Below, piece by piece: positions 1 to 11,959 of a DNA stretch of 64,000 bases. The notes beneath the pieces were generated by a model. The model saw nothing but the letters and a program-made list of their open reading frames with translations. It had not been told where the DNA came from and ran no database searches. The DNA is from Toxotes chatareus (taxonomy: Eukaryota; Chordata; Actinopteri; Toxotidae): contig JAFBJY010001374.1 in assembly GCA_016801885.1 (NCBI GenBank), positions 62,001-126,000 of the forward strand, given 5' to 3'. Position 1 is the first letter of the stretch. Every line of letters begins with the position of its first letter. The position numbers were made by a program, and so were the translations under genes.

Positions 1-84
1 TGACCTTGACAGCAGCTCATATCCATCTGTGATAGAAACAGCCTCCAGTGCAAATTAGTGTAATATAAATGTTTAAGTAAGAGG

Positions 85-116
<32 letters not shown>

Positions 117-2215
117 CTTTCACTTTAAGGAGCAACAGGATTTGAACATGTGACATTTCAAACAATAAAAGCTCAGGTCCCTACACAATGTGAAAACAGC
201 TTCAATAACTGAGGTTTATGGATCCAAAGTTTCCTGTAAAGTGACTGATAGAAAATCAGAATCATTGATCCTTCACTGCTTGTTGCTGAAACAGTAACAT
301 ATTAAAGCCCTCAGGCCTCTGGGAACTGGAACTGAATCATGAACAATAGTGTTTCACTGTCAGTGTGTGTTCGTATTTGAGCTGTTTCATATCCTCCCAT
401 TTCTCATCCCTCTGTAGTTAATATGGACGACCTCTGTGTCCCACAATGCCTCCCTCCAACCTCAGTCACTCTATTAGGGAGCAGCTTTGAAGCTGACAGC
501 TTTATTGTGGCTCGTCTGCAGGAGCAGAGATAAAAGATGAGTGAGCACAGACGTCCATCTTTAAGTTGAAGAGCATCTTAACACCTGAGACGGATTTCAT
601 CCATTTTACTGTATTGTCTTTCAGTGCTTCCTAAATTTTAACTGTCTCTGGATGTTGTGTTTCAGAAACTCAGAGTTGGAAGAGTTTTGGTTTTATCACT
701 GGACTCTTTACAGCTTGAATTAAATGGTAATGTCGGGCTTTTCCTGTAAAAACACAGTAAACAAGCTGCCGGGTTATTGTACAGTTCAGGCCATTGTTTA
801 CTAAATAAAATGCTTTAACAACAGTCTCCAAAATGATTGTATCAGAAAACAGAGAATTGGACAAACACCAAGCATGAAAAAGGGCTGAGCCACATGCATT
901 AAGTGGAAATTAGATGATGTTAAACAGGCAGCTGAGTTTGGCCTGAGAGACAGTTTGTTGGGCTGTCTGCCTGTTTCTCTGCTCAATTTATACTTGATAA
1001 ACATGCAGAACATAAAAATCTGTTTCCTTTCCATGACATGTCCATTGCATACAGACATAAACATGAACACCACTTAAAAAAACCCTGATGTTGGATGAAC
1101 TTGATAAAATTGGCTCTAAATTGGTTCACAGCTGCTCTGTTATGAGAACACACAGAAAGAACAGCCTGGAATTAAATCTAATAAACTTTGATACCTGCAT
1201 CACTGGACCTCACAGCAAACGATGAAGCTCAGTGGAGACACAGGCAAGAAGACCATAGACACACTGGAGGAGACTGACAGTGGGAACATCACACACACAC
1301 AGAGATACAATAAGGACAGAGAGAAGTGGAGGAGGATAAATCACAGGTGTTACTAATAACACTAATTACTGTGCTGTTCTATTGCAACTGACCCACTTAT
1401 TCTAATAGCAGGACCCTGAGACTGAAGCTGCTCGTTTCATTTCATTAATGACACCTGTGCTTCTTCTCAAAGGTCAAAGGTTTACTGTCAGCCGCTGACC
1501 TCTATGCATGTTGTATTCATGTGTATGTGACGAGATGTGATCTTCATGCCTCCCATTACACACCTGGGATGAAACTGTTGACTTTTTTCTCATCGCCTCC
1601 TGACTCTGAGGACAAACCCATTTTGACTGGTCATATTTAGTTTTTTCCTCAGTTATTCGTTGCTCCTTTCTTCAGTGAATTTTATTTAATCCAACATAAA
1701 CATGATGCTCTCAGCTCTGTCTGGGCTCTGAATACAAGAGTTTTACAGCTGAAGGAAAAATAATGTCTGAGGCTTTGGATCAGAACTTATCAGCACTAAA
1801 TATTTGAAAATCATAACTTATCATACAAAGGAAATACAATGAGCTCAGATCTCACAGTTTGGACACTTTTACCCCAACAACACTGAGCAGACTGTAATCT
1901 TTTAGAACAGTGATGTGTAGCATATTATTTATGATCAAGAGAAAAGAAAATGATGCATGACAATACATGATTCAACGAGGTGGGAAATAGCATTCAAGAG
2001 CCAATCCTTGTGGGAGATACAAGTTCTATATATAAAATATTGATGTGATTTTGAGTAATTAGGTTCATCACTTTCACAGTTCCCTGACAACAGAACCCAG
2101 CAGTGTTCACCTTGTGTTAGCAGACTGGTAGGACTGGTAGTAGGTACTGGATGCTCATATTTTACTGACAAACCTTCAGGCTAAAACACTGGAGCAGGTT
2201 TGACTTTGGAGAGAG

Positions 2216-2217
<2 letters not shown>
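1..2217. other. Non-coding stretch, no gene recognised
   Basis: No open frame here resembles a known protein and none forms a chain of exons. The only structure seen is a CA microsatellite near the left edge. Short open frames on the minus strand (670-1073, 1935-2171) have no recognisable composition or motif and look like chance. Confidence 0.6.
84..112. repeat. (CA)n microsatellite
   Basis: About 14 uninterrupted CA units. Simple repeat typical of fish intergenic DNA. Confidence 0.95.
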
Positions 2218-2273
<56 letters not shown>

Positions 2274-2543
2274 TGTGTGTCCTTTGATGCCTTTGATGTA
2301 TCAACATTCTACAGTCTGATGTCACAGGCTGCAGTAAGTGGACACACAGCCAGAGACAAGTTCAGAAGTCCAACAGGAGCAGAAACAGTTGGACTGGACA
2401 GGACCTGCTCATGATTTAGGAAGAAAGAAGCACTCAGATATTTCTGCACAATTATTGACAAGAAAGGGAGGAGCTACTGCTGTTACAAGGACAAGAGGAA
2501 ACTACAGGAAAGTCCAGATCACCTCCAAGGTTTTCAGTAAGTC
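2218..2543 (+). repeat. Unclassified dispersed repeat, copy A, with (GT)n(GA)n(GT)n head
   Basis: A GT/GA/GT microsatellite (2218-2280) leads into about 260 bp that begins CCTTTGATGCCTTTGATG and ends at CCAAGGTTTTCAGTAAGTCA. The same body occurs at 19156-19430 (+) and 34470-34712 (-), each time with a GT/CA run at the same end. Two forward frames stay open across the body in copies A and B, but no protein family is recognised, so it is treated as a repeat, not a gene. Confidence 0.75.
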
Positions 2544-4286
2544 AATGTTAGTTTTTTTTAATGCTGATCATGACTGTGAGATATTCTCATGGTTGCTCAG
2601 CTTCTTAACTTTGTTTTGTTGTGATGCTCTGTAGTTTGTGTTAAAGGAAAGGATTTCTAGGAAGTCTGTACTGTCTGCAACAAGATCCTTTCTAAAGAAA
2701 CTCTAATGGAAATGATGGAGCATAAAATCCACAGTCCCTGTCCTGTGGAAAAGTTGACTTCAGAGTTGAAAAGAAGCAAACATAGAGGCTTCAACAGTCT
2801 GAGTAGATCAAGTTTCTATCTTCCAGGTATTTTTAGTCCAAAATTCCCTCTTTGTGTTTCTACACCTAATGTTTCCTTTCAAAGCTGTGGTGGAGAGATG
2901 GAAACACAGAGAGGAAATTCTGCACTAAAAGACAAACATTTGAAGATACCCACAATGTTTCTCCTCCCTTTAGTTGTGTCTGCAGTCGCTACACTCCTGT
3001 GTGTCTATGCTGTAGACTAGAGAGAAAGCTCTATTCTTAATTCTCTCTGTTTTCAGCTCTCAAGACTTTTGCAGCTTCTACCTGAACCTCTGTGATCTGG
3101 GGTTTACTTTCACTCCTCTGTTCCAGTTTGGACTTTCAGATATCAACAAACCTTTTGCTGTTTCTTTTAAACTAGGAAAAGGTTGTAAGAAAATGAAATG
3201 TGTTTCTCAGTGAGTTAGCATCACTTTATTAGTGGTTCAGATGAACAAATCAGTTTGCTGTGCAGTAAAGTGGAAGAAACACTTGCAGCGTTCCAGCACA
3301 GCTTTAGTGATAGTGGCTGTTCACAGCATGGTTTAATGTGAGTACACCTCCACAATGGAAAACACTATTTGTTAGAACGAGAACTATATTGATTTTAGAT
3401 ATTTCGAGGCCACTCACCTTCCCAGTTCAGTATATGGAAGTTGGTATATTTGACATATTTCTTGTGCTGTGGTTTTGGAAGCCACGCCTCCTTGTGTCTT
3501 GTGGCCCCAGTCAAGTTCATTACATCCCAAACAATATGTTCCCTTTTGAAACCAGAATGAAAGTTTTGCGTTCATGGTGATATTTACCTCTGATTCTTGG
3601 GAATTTGGATAAAACTGGTTTTAATTCTGAAAATAAAAAGTTACTTGAATATTCAGTTTATACAATTTTTTACACTGTTGTACATATACTCTTCTAAAAG
3701 ATCTAACATCATACATCATCTACTTTAAGCAAATTAGGAAAAGTAATGTTTTTTTTATTTAACAAACATATTTTTGTATTAAAAGAGACGAGTATTTTAA
3801 TAACTCAACAGCAATGAATAAAAATTGTAAGCATATTCATTTAAAACAAATTAAAACTGCCTCTGACGGTGGTGACACTAATCTGACGGTGGTGACAGTG
3901 GCCTTATTACAACATACAATTCCAAAATTTATACCACTCAGGTCAATGACTTCTTGTTTAAGAACTTTAACTATTTACTAAAAAAAAAAAAAAAAAGGTG
4001 TAAGGTACATTTAGACAATATCATTTTTAACCCCACTCCCACAACATCAAAAATCAAATCATCATAATAAAAAATAAAGTCGTTAACACTATAAACTGTA
4101 TATTGGACATGAAGAACAGATAAAACTATGTCTTACAGTCTCTTTTCCATAAACTGAAATATCTCAAAATACAGAAATCATTCTGTATAAATACCACAAA
4201 ACACATCTGGCACAATAATAACAATAATTGAAATGTGAACTCCTGTGAGTATTCCCTGACTGTATTACATCACTCATTTAGCTTTG
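2544..4286. other. Non-coding stretch with a short direct repeat
   Basis: No gene recognised. An 18-bp word, CTGACGGTGGTGACA followed by C/G variants, occurs twice at about 3861-3898. A 16-A run lies near 3980. The open frame at 2706-3020 has no recognisable domain. Confidence 0.5.
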
Positions 4287-4299
4287 TCAAGAAGTATAG

Positions 4300-5659
4300 T
4301 GTATATGTTTCTGCTCTATAAGTTCCATGACTTCAGCAGACAGACTGCATATCTCCCTTGTCCTTCTTGCACGACCTGGTGATGACAGTCCCACAAGTTT
4401 GACCAGAATATGGTCAAATGGTATGAAGCACATACTGTATCCTTTGCATCTCCTTTTGGATGGAATCGTGTGTTGGGCCCATGAGGGTGGAAAAATTCCA
4501 CTTCCACATCTTGATGATGAGCGTCCACAGTGAGAGCCTTTGCTAACCACCAGTGCAGGTCATAAATGACCACAAGCCAATCTCCACACTGAACTACATC
4601 AGCAGATAGATCTCTCACAGTCCCGTCAGGACCACTCTTGGTCAGTGGCTTTTGCACCATTGGCTCTTGCTCACTTTCCTCCCATTACATTTTCTCTTGC
4701 TCACTTTCCTCCCATTCCATTTTCTCTTTGCTCACTTCCCTCCTTTTCCATTTCCTCCATCAACATTGCCAAAGGACCTTTCCCTCTTTTGCATTGGAAT
4801 AGAACCTGTATCCTGGATGTGTTGGCAGTCAACAGGAAAATGGTTGGGAAACAGGACAGTGACCTGCAATGGATCTCAGAGTCGTTTTGGTGTGTCGGTA
4901 TGACCTGATGGAGTTTCCTTGTTGCAGGTACAGATTTTAGTGGTAGAGAAAGGAGCGCATCATATGGCTGCATGTCAGCTTCAGCAATGATATAGAGCTT
5001 AGTGCTGGAGAGGTTTCTGCCAACCATATCAAGGAAAATATTCCCATTCACAATGTCATTCCCCATGAGTATAAGGCTGTCTGCAGTCCTTTTACAGTAC
5101 CTCCTATGCCATCTGGTGCTCCCTTCCCATGTGAGGTGGGGAAGAAGTTCCAGGTTGTTCTCTTGAAACCTAGAGTTGGAGGGACACTGCAGAGGAGAGA
5201 AAAGTTATTCTGGTTTTTGTATTGCTTGTTGGGGCCATCTGACCAAAAGTGAATTGTATCAACTTTTGGAAACTTTAAACAAATTTCTTTCAGGACTGGT
5301 TCCACGTGAGTCCAAATGGCAGATGCATCTTGTCGCTTGGATTCTGATTCTGTGCAAAAGCCTGTGTTCTGTTCTTTTGTATAGTACATGCCAGTGTGCA
5401 GGTTGAGCTGTGGGAGGTTCTGACCAAAGTGGCATGACAGCACCTCAGAACTATACTTGCATCTCCACCCCTCAGAAAAGTCTACATGCACAATTACTGT
5501 GCTATCATTGCACTCCTCAATCATGCTCCTATACTCTCTGGTCTGGTTCTGAACTAAGCACACGTGTGTTGTTGTTTCTGTCTTTAGTTTGTCTTCAGAT
5601 TGTTTTAGAAGCTCTCCCAGCATGCCACTGTGTATCACAAGTCTTGTGTTGAAGTGCAT
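4300..5659 (-). pseudogene. DDE/RNase H-like transposase-derived protein, frameshifted
   Basis: The 203-codon frame at 5659-5048 carries an acidic motif set of a protein family widespread in fish: HVDFSEGWRCKYSSE, then HFWSDGPNKQYKN, then SHGKGAPDGIGG. The spaced Asp residues suggest a DDE/RNase H-fold nuclease, probably of DNA-transposon origin (inference from family memory). Continuity is lost just after GTVK. Restoring one A in the A-run near 5091 would join this frame to the next one (5066-4701), so a one-base deletion is likely. A further fragment at 4660-4316 resembles the family's C-terminal part (CGDWLVVIYDLHWW, then FFHPHGP). The 30-bp tandem repeat at 4666-4742 interrupts the link between them. 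No flanking inverted repeats were found, so a domesticated gene remnant is possible. The intact start is not visible. Confidence 0.65.
4666..4742. repeat. Minisatellite, about three 30-bp units
   Basis: Three near-identical units of the form CTTGCTCACTTTCCTCCCAT plus about 10 more bases. They lie inside the C-terminal part of the minus-strand transposase-like remnant, where they encode repeated Glu/Met/Trp-rich peptide in one frame. Confidence 0.85.
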
Positions 5660-6367
5660 GGTTCACCTCTGTGATAGAACATGGATCAGGAGGAAACCTC
5701 AGACCACACAAGGACTGAACGACAGTGAGCTTCTCATTCAGTGGAGTCAAGTTCATTCATTATTTCTAAACAGCAGAAATGCACCTGCCCTTTGATTTAT
5801 AACAGGTTAAATAGATTTGTATCAGGGAAACGAATGGATGGCATCATTATCTCTGAGAGGACACAATGTGGTGGGATAGAACAGGACTAAGTAAACTGAT
5901 CAAATATTTGTTTACAACATTACATCAAATTAAACTGTGAAACAAATGTATTTGAAAGTTGCTACTGAAGGTAAAGGAAAAAGCAAAGGACGACAGGGTG
6001 AGAGAATCCAGTTCATATGTCCTCCTGACAGAAATGGAGGTTTACAGTGATCAGCAGTGGGACACACACTGTTTATTGTCTTCACTAGTAGAATTTATGT
6101 GAAGTGTCAGACTCTGTGTCACAGACACAGATGGAGGGAGAATTCAGCTTCTCCATTTAATCAACACTGAGCTTTATCAACCTGCTCACATCAAACATTA
6201 TCAGTAACAGGAGTATTAACACTACTGTGAACTGACAACATGGTGTGGAGAGAAGAAGTGCTGTTAATACACTGCAGGCTGAGGGTGTGGCTGATGAGGT
6301 GATTGCAGACAGGTGAGCAGGAGCTCTGGAGGGAAACCCAAAGTAAGTCAACCACACCCAGGCCTAC

Positions 6368-6398
<31 letters not shown>

Positions 6399-6644
6399 GG
6401 GGACAAACAAGAAACACTAGGGAGGTTCTCCCAGAAACACGAGGAAGGAGGGAGAGATTGTTGGCTCCTAACATGACTTTGTACCACGCTCTCCACTAAA
6501 AGATGGTGAAGAGAGAAGTTTCAAATTTCAAACAGATAATTAACCAAATGTGAACCAGACACATTTTCAATCTATACTGACTGATTAACAAAATGCTGAT
6601 TTTATCTATTTAAAATTAAATCTACAACAGTGAAGTCTGCAAAA

Positions 6645-6681
6645 ACTGAAGGGGTCTGAATACTTCCTGTAGCCACTGTAT
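6645..6681. repeat. Tc1/mariner-like terminal fragment
   Basis: AAGGGGTCTGAATACTTCCT followed by GTAGCCACTGTA resembles the terminal inverted repeat of fish Tc1-like transposons. No partner end or transposase was found nearby, so this is a solo remnant. The family match is from memory. Confidence 0.45.
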
Positions 6682-7138
6682 GTCACTCACCTTAAGAGCA
6701 GTGTTTCATCTGCTGCTTCCTCTTCACATCCCACTGGCTGAAGCTCACAGCTGTTTAATGTCAGTGTAACTGAATCACTTCATTTAACAAGTGGAGAGTT
6801 TGTCAGGCAGCGACACTGAACCAGTCATAAAGTCTAGTTTACTGAGTCCTGTTCATGGCCAGAAATCTGATTTTCAGTTTCATGACCTAAGCATGTGTGA
6901 TGTGTTTCTTTGGTGAATTACCATAGAAATAACTGTCACTGCTTATCAAGCTTTATTTAAGAGGCCAGAACAGAGAGAGGTGTGTGAGAAAGAACAACTC
7001 ACTTACTTTGGAAAGTGTCACTAAAATCTACAGTTTCTTATCTAAATGGATTAATACTTTTCTTCTTTTTTTCTGTTCAAGGTTTATGTCATTGTGTAGC
7101 TGTTGATTTAAAGTACAGGTGTTTCATCTGCTTGGAAA

Positions 7139-7192
7139 TTAAATTCCCTTTGATACATGTTGTACAACATAACACTGAATCAAAGGGAATTT
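7139..7192. repeat. Short inverted repeat (hairpin)
   Basis: Arms AAATTCCCTTTGAT and ATCAAAGGGAATTT are exact reverse complements separated by about 24 nt. This could be a small MITE remnant. No coding function is seen. Confidence 0.7.
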
Positions 7193-8037
7193 ATTGTCTT
7201 TGACACTGCAAAAAACAGAAAAAGTCCCTTCAATGACAAAGTTAAACAGATCTCAATAATGTGATCTGAATTCATTAATAATGTAAAACAGAAAACTTTC
7301 AGGACACATCTAAATCATCAGTGGTGAAGCCAGTTGGTTTGAAAAGTCACATTAGATAAATGGAGATCACCTGTGTGCAGCCAAGGGCTTTCAGGTGATT
7401 GTAGTATAAATACACCTGCATCTGGAGGATCCAGCTTTTGGTGAGTGAGCAGAGAAACTCTCCACCATGAAGACAGAACAACACTGAGTGTCTCTGAGAA
7501 AATGGGATTGAAAAGCAGAAATCAGTGGCTGGATACAAGAGAATGTCCAAGTCACTGAACTTCCCTTGAAGAACAGTTAAACCAATCACTATGAAATATA
7601 AGGAGTTTGACATGGTGAATGATGTGTGTTTGTCTGGAGCAGGCTGTTCTAAAAAACTGACATGTCAGAGAAGAAAACACAAGCAGCTCCAAACAGTTTC
7701 ACATCATGTTTGTACTTTCACACTCTGATATTAGCTTTGGTTTTTCTCTCTGTCTCGTCCTTTTAACAACCTCCTGCAGCAGGTAGTGATGGCTGATCGA
7801 GGCATTGTTGAGGCTTCGACACATGATTTTAAAAAAAATGGTTTATTATCTGAGGCTTCAATGACACAGTGCTCAAGTAGGACATCCAGTGGTCAATAAA
7901 ATGATGTGCAATCAAGATGTCTCATTTATTGGCTCATGGATTGTTTGGGATTTGATTGTCCATGCATGTTCTTGTTTGACTACACTACATGTTTGTATGG
8001 TTTCAAGCTGACACAATAAAATACAAATATTAATTTA

Positions 8038-9090
8038 AGCTGCAAGCAGCGATGACGGGCCCTCGCACCCCTTGCAACCCGTGGGAGTTGCAGGCGTTGC
8101 AGCCAAGCATCAAAGTCCCCCTATGTCCTCTCCTCTCTCCTGTTTGGAGAAGCACAGCAGCATACAGCAAGAGAAAAGACATGGCTCCCCTTCCCTGCAG
8201 GGGGTGTTATGAGTGTATCATTATATGAACATATTAATTAGTTTAGAGTCTTAATATCATCCTGATTCTAAAGTTTGATCCACATTGGATGAAAAAATTC
8301 TTGTTTGTTGGTGAAGGGTCACGTTCGTGGTAGCACTAAGGCTACACTGTAAGTTTGATGAAAGCTTTTGATAACTTTTACTCGTCAGTGTCTTCTGAAT
8401 TATGAGACAACATTTCAAATGTCTCAAGAGGAGTTCATAAAAATACAATGTGTTGAATTTGGGAATAAGGTCTAAAAATAATGCATGCAGCCAGTGGGTG
8501 GCGCTATGACTTTGTCATCATGTAAGCATATCAATGTGTTCAGAATCACATGATCATCATGCATGATTTTTTTCATCCAGATTGGATGAAGTATGTGGGA
8601 GGTAAAGCTTCAAATACATCCATTTCCTGTGTGTTGGCAAAGGGTCAAATTTGTGTTGGTGCCATGGGAAGACTGTAAGTCACACCAAAACTTTTGTTAA
8701 CTTTTTGTCCATGATGTCTTATGAGCAATCTGACAAAAAATTAGTGAAATTGGACAATTCCCCTAGCAGGAGTTTGTCAAATTACGGTGAGTGCAGAACG
8801 CCAAATTTTTCCTAAGTGGGTGACTTTCTGTACATCCTAGAATTGTCTTTCAAGAGACTTTTTTTCTCATCTTGCTGGATGCATCTGTGTTTCTATTTTC
8901 AAGTTTGTAGCTCATACTTGGAGTATTTTCACACTCTAGGGGGTGCTGCAGAGCTGTTTGTCCACAATTGTGGTAAAATGGTCATGCACTTTGGAAGAAG
9001 TATGTGGCAGATACAGCCACAAATACATCCTTTTTGTGTGAGCTGGCGAAGGGTCAAATTTGTGGTGGTGGCACATCAAAACTTTTGATA
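8038..9090 (+). repeat. Dispersed fish repeat ('gctgcaagcagcgatg' type)
   Basis: Begins AAGCTGCAAGCAGCGATGAC and GGGCCCTCGCACCCC, a sequence I recognise as a very common repeat in percomorph genomes. Downstream it has an internal pattern of two or three related blocks (8250-8460, 8500-8780, 8930-9080), each with a phrase like 'agtttgatccacattggatgaa' or 'gcaaagggtcaaattTGTG'. The right edge is replaced by the next dispersed element. Class is not assigned. Confidence 0.6.
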
Positions 9091-9092
9091 AC

Positions 9093-9610
9093 TTCTTGTG
9101 CAATTCAATTCACTTCAATTCAATTTATATGGCGCCTTCCACAATCAAAATTGTCTCAAAGCACTTTACAGAGACCCAGAGCCTGACCCCAGAGCAAGCA
9201 CTTAAGGAGACAGTGGCAAGAAAAAACTCCCTTTTAACAGGAAGAAACCTTGAGCAGAACCTGGCTCAGATGGGGGACCCTCCTGCTGATGGCCGGGCTG
9301 GGTAAAAGGAGGAAAAGGAGGAAAAGGAGGAAGATAGGACAGCTAGGAATGGAGGAGAGGGGGAGAAAGACATGCAGCATAATACAAACAATGGACAATG
9401 TTAGAGGGTCAGCATTTACATTACAGTTAGTGAACAGTTAGTGGATACTGTGTGCTCAGCAGATTACAGTTATGATAGGAAATAGAGCACAGAGGCAAAA
9501 AGCTGTCATGACTGGTAATTATTGACATTACAATCTGCAAAGAATATTAATCCAATATTTATCTGTAGCAGAATGGAACATTAAACATGTTAGAAATGGA
9601 TCATTGTAAA
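9093..9610 (+). repeat. 'caattcaatt' dispersed element, copy 1
   Basis: Starts TTCAATTCACTTCAATTCAA and runs through conserved phrases (CAAAGCACTTTACAGAGACC, CAGAGCAAGCACTTAAGGAG, GAAGAAACCTTGAGCAGAAC). Other copies lie at 22325-22718 plus 29929-30170, 41724-41990 and 49356-49623. It is a very common non-coding dispersed element in percomorph genomes. Copy 1 is uninterrupted at AGAGCACAGAGGCAAAAAGC, which gives the empty-site sequence for the CACTA insertion in copy 2. Confidence 0.85.
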
Positions 9611-10619
9611 CAAACATTGTTCTAATGCCTTATGAGGAATCTGAACGTGAGATGAAATAGGTCAGATCAGTGTTTGTTGAGAATGTATCTGAATAAGTGA
9701 AAGTTACAGGTAGGTGGTTATCTTTTGTAAAGGTGAAGTGTTTGTGTGAGTGAATTTACATGTAGAGATGTTTATTTTGTCTGGTTAAGTATTCAAACTG
9801 CATAGACAATAGATTGAGAGTGTGTCCATACGTTTGCAGACAAAGCAGGCACTCTTTTAATCACATAATGTGATGTACAAGGTATCAAGGTACACTGTTT
9901 TTTTTTTTCAGAGTTGTATTGTGAAGGTAGGTTAAAGTTATGTCAGGCAGTCTTTGACATGTGAGAGTATGAGTGTTTCACCATATATGGTTTATGAAAG
10001 ACATATGTTGTTTTCCATAAGTTAGGCGGATGAGTATTGCAGCCTGTATTACAGAGTAGCATGAATAACGTCATGTTTGGTTGTGGATAAAGAAAAAATA
10101 TAGTGTTTATATACTATGTAAAGCATAAAATTAGTATGTTAGATGTAAATATATGCAATATGCAAATGGACCCCTCCCAGCATTGGGCGCTATGAGTGTG
10201 TCATATCATATCATATCATATCAATCAGTTAAGAGTGTGAAGGTCATCTTGAATGTAAAGTTTGATCCACATTGGGTGAAGTATGTGTGAGAAACTGCCA
10301 AAATATGTCCATTTGTTGTGTATTCACTATGATTCATGTATTTTTACATATTTATATGATTTTGTTTAAATTGAGAGTTTGAAAGTAACCTACCAAATTT
10401 AATTACAATTTAATAACAAGAACAGTTTGGTTACCTAAGTAGTGAAGTGTTTCAGATTGATCAAGGCAAAAGTTAAAAACAAAAAGGAATGATGAATGTG
10501 GTAGATGAAAGCAGTCAGTTATTGATAAGCTCATTGTTGAAGTATCAGTTTTATTGTAATAGATTTAGTGATGGATTTAAGTGATATTTCTGTATGATTG
10601 TGCAAAAAGAACAGTTGAA
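9611..10619. other. AT-rich non-coding stretch
   Basis: No gene recognised. A block at 10170-10330 (CATTGGGCGCTATGAGTGTG, then AAAGTTTGATCCACATTGGG) repeats phrases of the dispersed element at 8038-9090, so this is probably a continuation of that repeat family. A (CATAT)n-like run lies at 10201-10223. Confidence 0.5.
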
Positions 10620-10640
10620 TTTGTGATAAAGTGTTTTTAT

Positions 10641-10980
10641 TGTAAAACAAATGAACATTTACACAATTTTTTTTTTTTTATACAGTGGTTTGTCAAATAC
10701 AAATATTAAACAAGTTTAAACACACTCAATTATGCACACTATGATATGTAAGTATTATAAGGCCACTGTAAGAAAAGGTCAAGTGTTTGTGGGTCCAGGT
10801 TTTTGTAAAATAAATATGAACATTTACACAAATGTTGTTTTTTTTTTTTTTTATACAGTGGTTTGTCAAATACAAATATTAAACAAGTTTAAACACACTC
10901 AATTATGCACATTATGATATGTAAGTATTATAAGGCCACTGTAAGAAAAGGTCAAGTGTTTGTGGGTCCAGGTTTATGGT
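10641..10980. repeat. Tandem duplication of about 170 bp
   Basis: Two copies, about 10641-10805 and 10806-10977. Both contain ATACAGTGGTTTGTCAAATA and GGTCAAGTGTTTGTGGGTCC in the same order, offset by about 172 bp, with a variable T-run. The duplicated unit includes the end of the last coding exon and the 3' UTR of the minus-strand gene that reads into it. Confidence 0.9.
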
Positions 10981-11941
10981 TCTTGTAGTTTGCATCTTCT
11001 TTGGTGGTGTGGTCTTCTGTCCAATATCTGGTTAAAAAGAAAAGAGAGATAGAATTAGTGTTTATAATAGGATGTTTTGATATAGTAACATTTCTTGTTT
11101 GGTGATGTTAAGATATTGCTGCATATGGTTCAGTGTTTTACCCTGTGTTGTTTGATCAGGTGAAGGGTGCTGTTCAGGATCGTCGGTTGTGTCCAAAGGG
11201 TTGATGTCAACAGTTTCTAAAAAAATATATAAAAAATATGTTTGCATTTTTTGCAAAGTGGACAGAGTGTGTGTGTGTGTTTTTCAGGATGTGGGTTCTA
11301 AGGGAAATTAGATGAGATGTTGATCATGAGTTTGGAGTGACAGTTTTATGTTGATGTGATGTTAATCTTGATGTACAAAGTTCAGGTCCACTATACCTTT
11401 TATGGGTTGTTGCATTAAGAGGTTATACTGAACAGTGGTGTTGTCTGCGTGTGGCATGTGCAGTGTTGTGTCTTCTTCCATTTCTAGTGGAATACAAAAA
11501 TAAATTAGTTTGAGAAAATTCAAAGCAGGACGTGTGTATTGGTTTGTACGTTTGTGAATTTTCAGTACCTGCTGGAATGAGTGCATGCAGGCTTCTTTGC
11601 AACACTGTAGTTCTTCTGTTTTTGTGAGTTGTTTTTGGGTGAATTCCAGCTTTTTTTGTTGTGCTGTGAGTCTTCGTGCTTGTCTTATTGTGTTGTTTAT
11701 CTGTTGAGGTTTGGTAAATGATGTTTTGTAGTTGTGGTCGAAGCACCTGAGGGTCACATGCAGTGTACCGGAAGCAAACAAATATTAGTTAGAGGTAGTG
11801 ACAAGGATATGGTCATATTTCTAGTAATTTAGTCTGTAGAAACAAGAAGGCACTTACATATAGTAGCTGCAGAGACTGTCTGATTTCTTGTACATTGGGG
11901 TCATTCATTGATGGTAGCTTAGATGGTGATGAAAATGCCAT
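10912..11941 (-). CDS. Unrecognised spliced gene, 5 coding exons, 179 aa
   Basis: Coding exons read by eye on the minus strand are 11941-11858, 11746-11569, 11483-11397, 11216-11142 and 11027-10912. The total is 540 nt including TAA. Every intron has GT...AG ends (the first donor reads TAT|GTAAGTG, the last acceptor TTTTTAACCAG), and the phases 0,1,1,1 keep one open frame throughout, which is unlikely by chance. A non-coding exon ends at a donor at 12831. The start ATG lies two bases into its exon (acATGGCATTTTC). AATAAA lies near 10640 (minus) as a plausible poly(A) signal. The protein starts MAFSSPSKLPSMNDPNVQE and is rich in Lys, Thr and Gln, with an acidic stretch (DTTDDPEQHPSPDQ) and a basic C-terminal part. 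There is no signal peptide, membrane segment or known domain. The second coding exon is also open in another frame with helix-like composition (RARRL/QQKKLEF), so its frame is less certain than the rest. It may be a host gene or cargo of the adjacent Helentron. Function unknown. Confidence 0.6.
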
Positions 11942-11959
11942 GTCTGTGAAGAAAATGGA

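Larger units (their letters stand above)
5660..8037. other. Non-coding stretch with minor repeats
   Basis: No gene recognised. Contents are a CA microsatellite at 6366-6391, a Tc1-like terminal fragment at about 6645-6681, a short hairpin at 7139-7192, and a region at about 7790-7900 (GAGGCTTCGACACATG) that looks like a decayed dispersed repeat. Small open frames (6191-6496, 7347-7613) lack motifs. Confidence 0.5.

Noticed and set aside
2223..2414. 63-codon open frame through the GT/GA microsatellite
   Set aside because: The start lies in simple repeats and the rest belongs to a dispersed repeat found three times.
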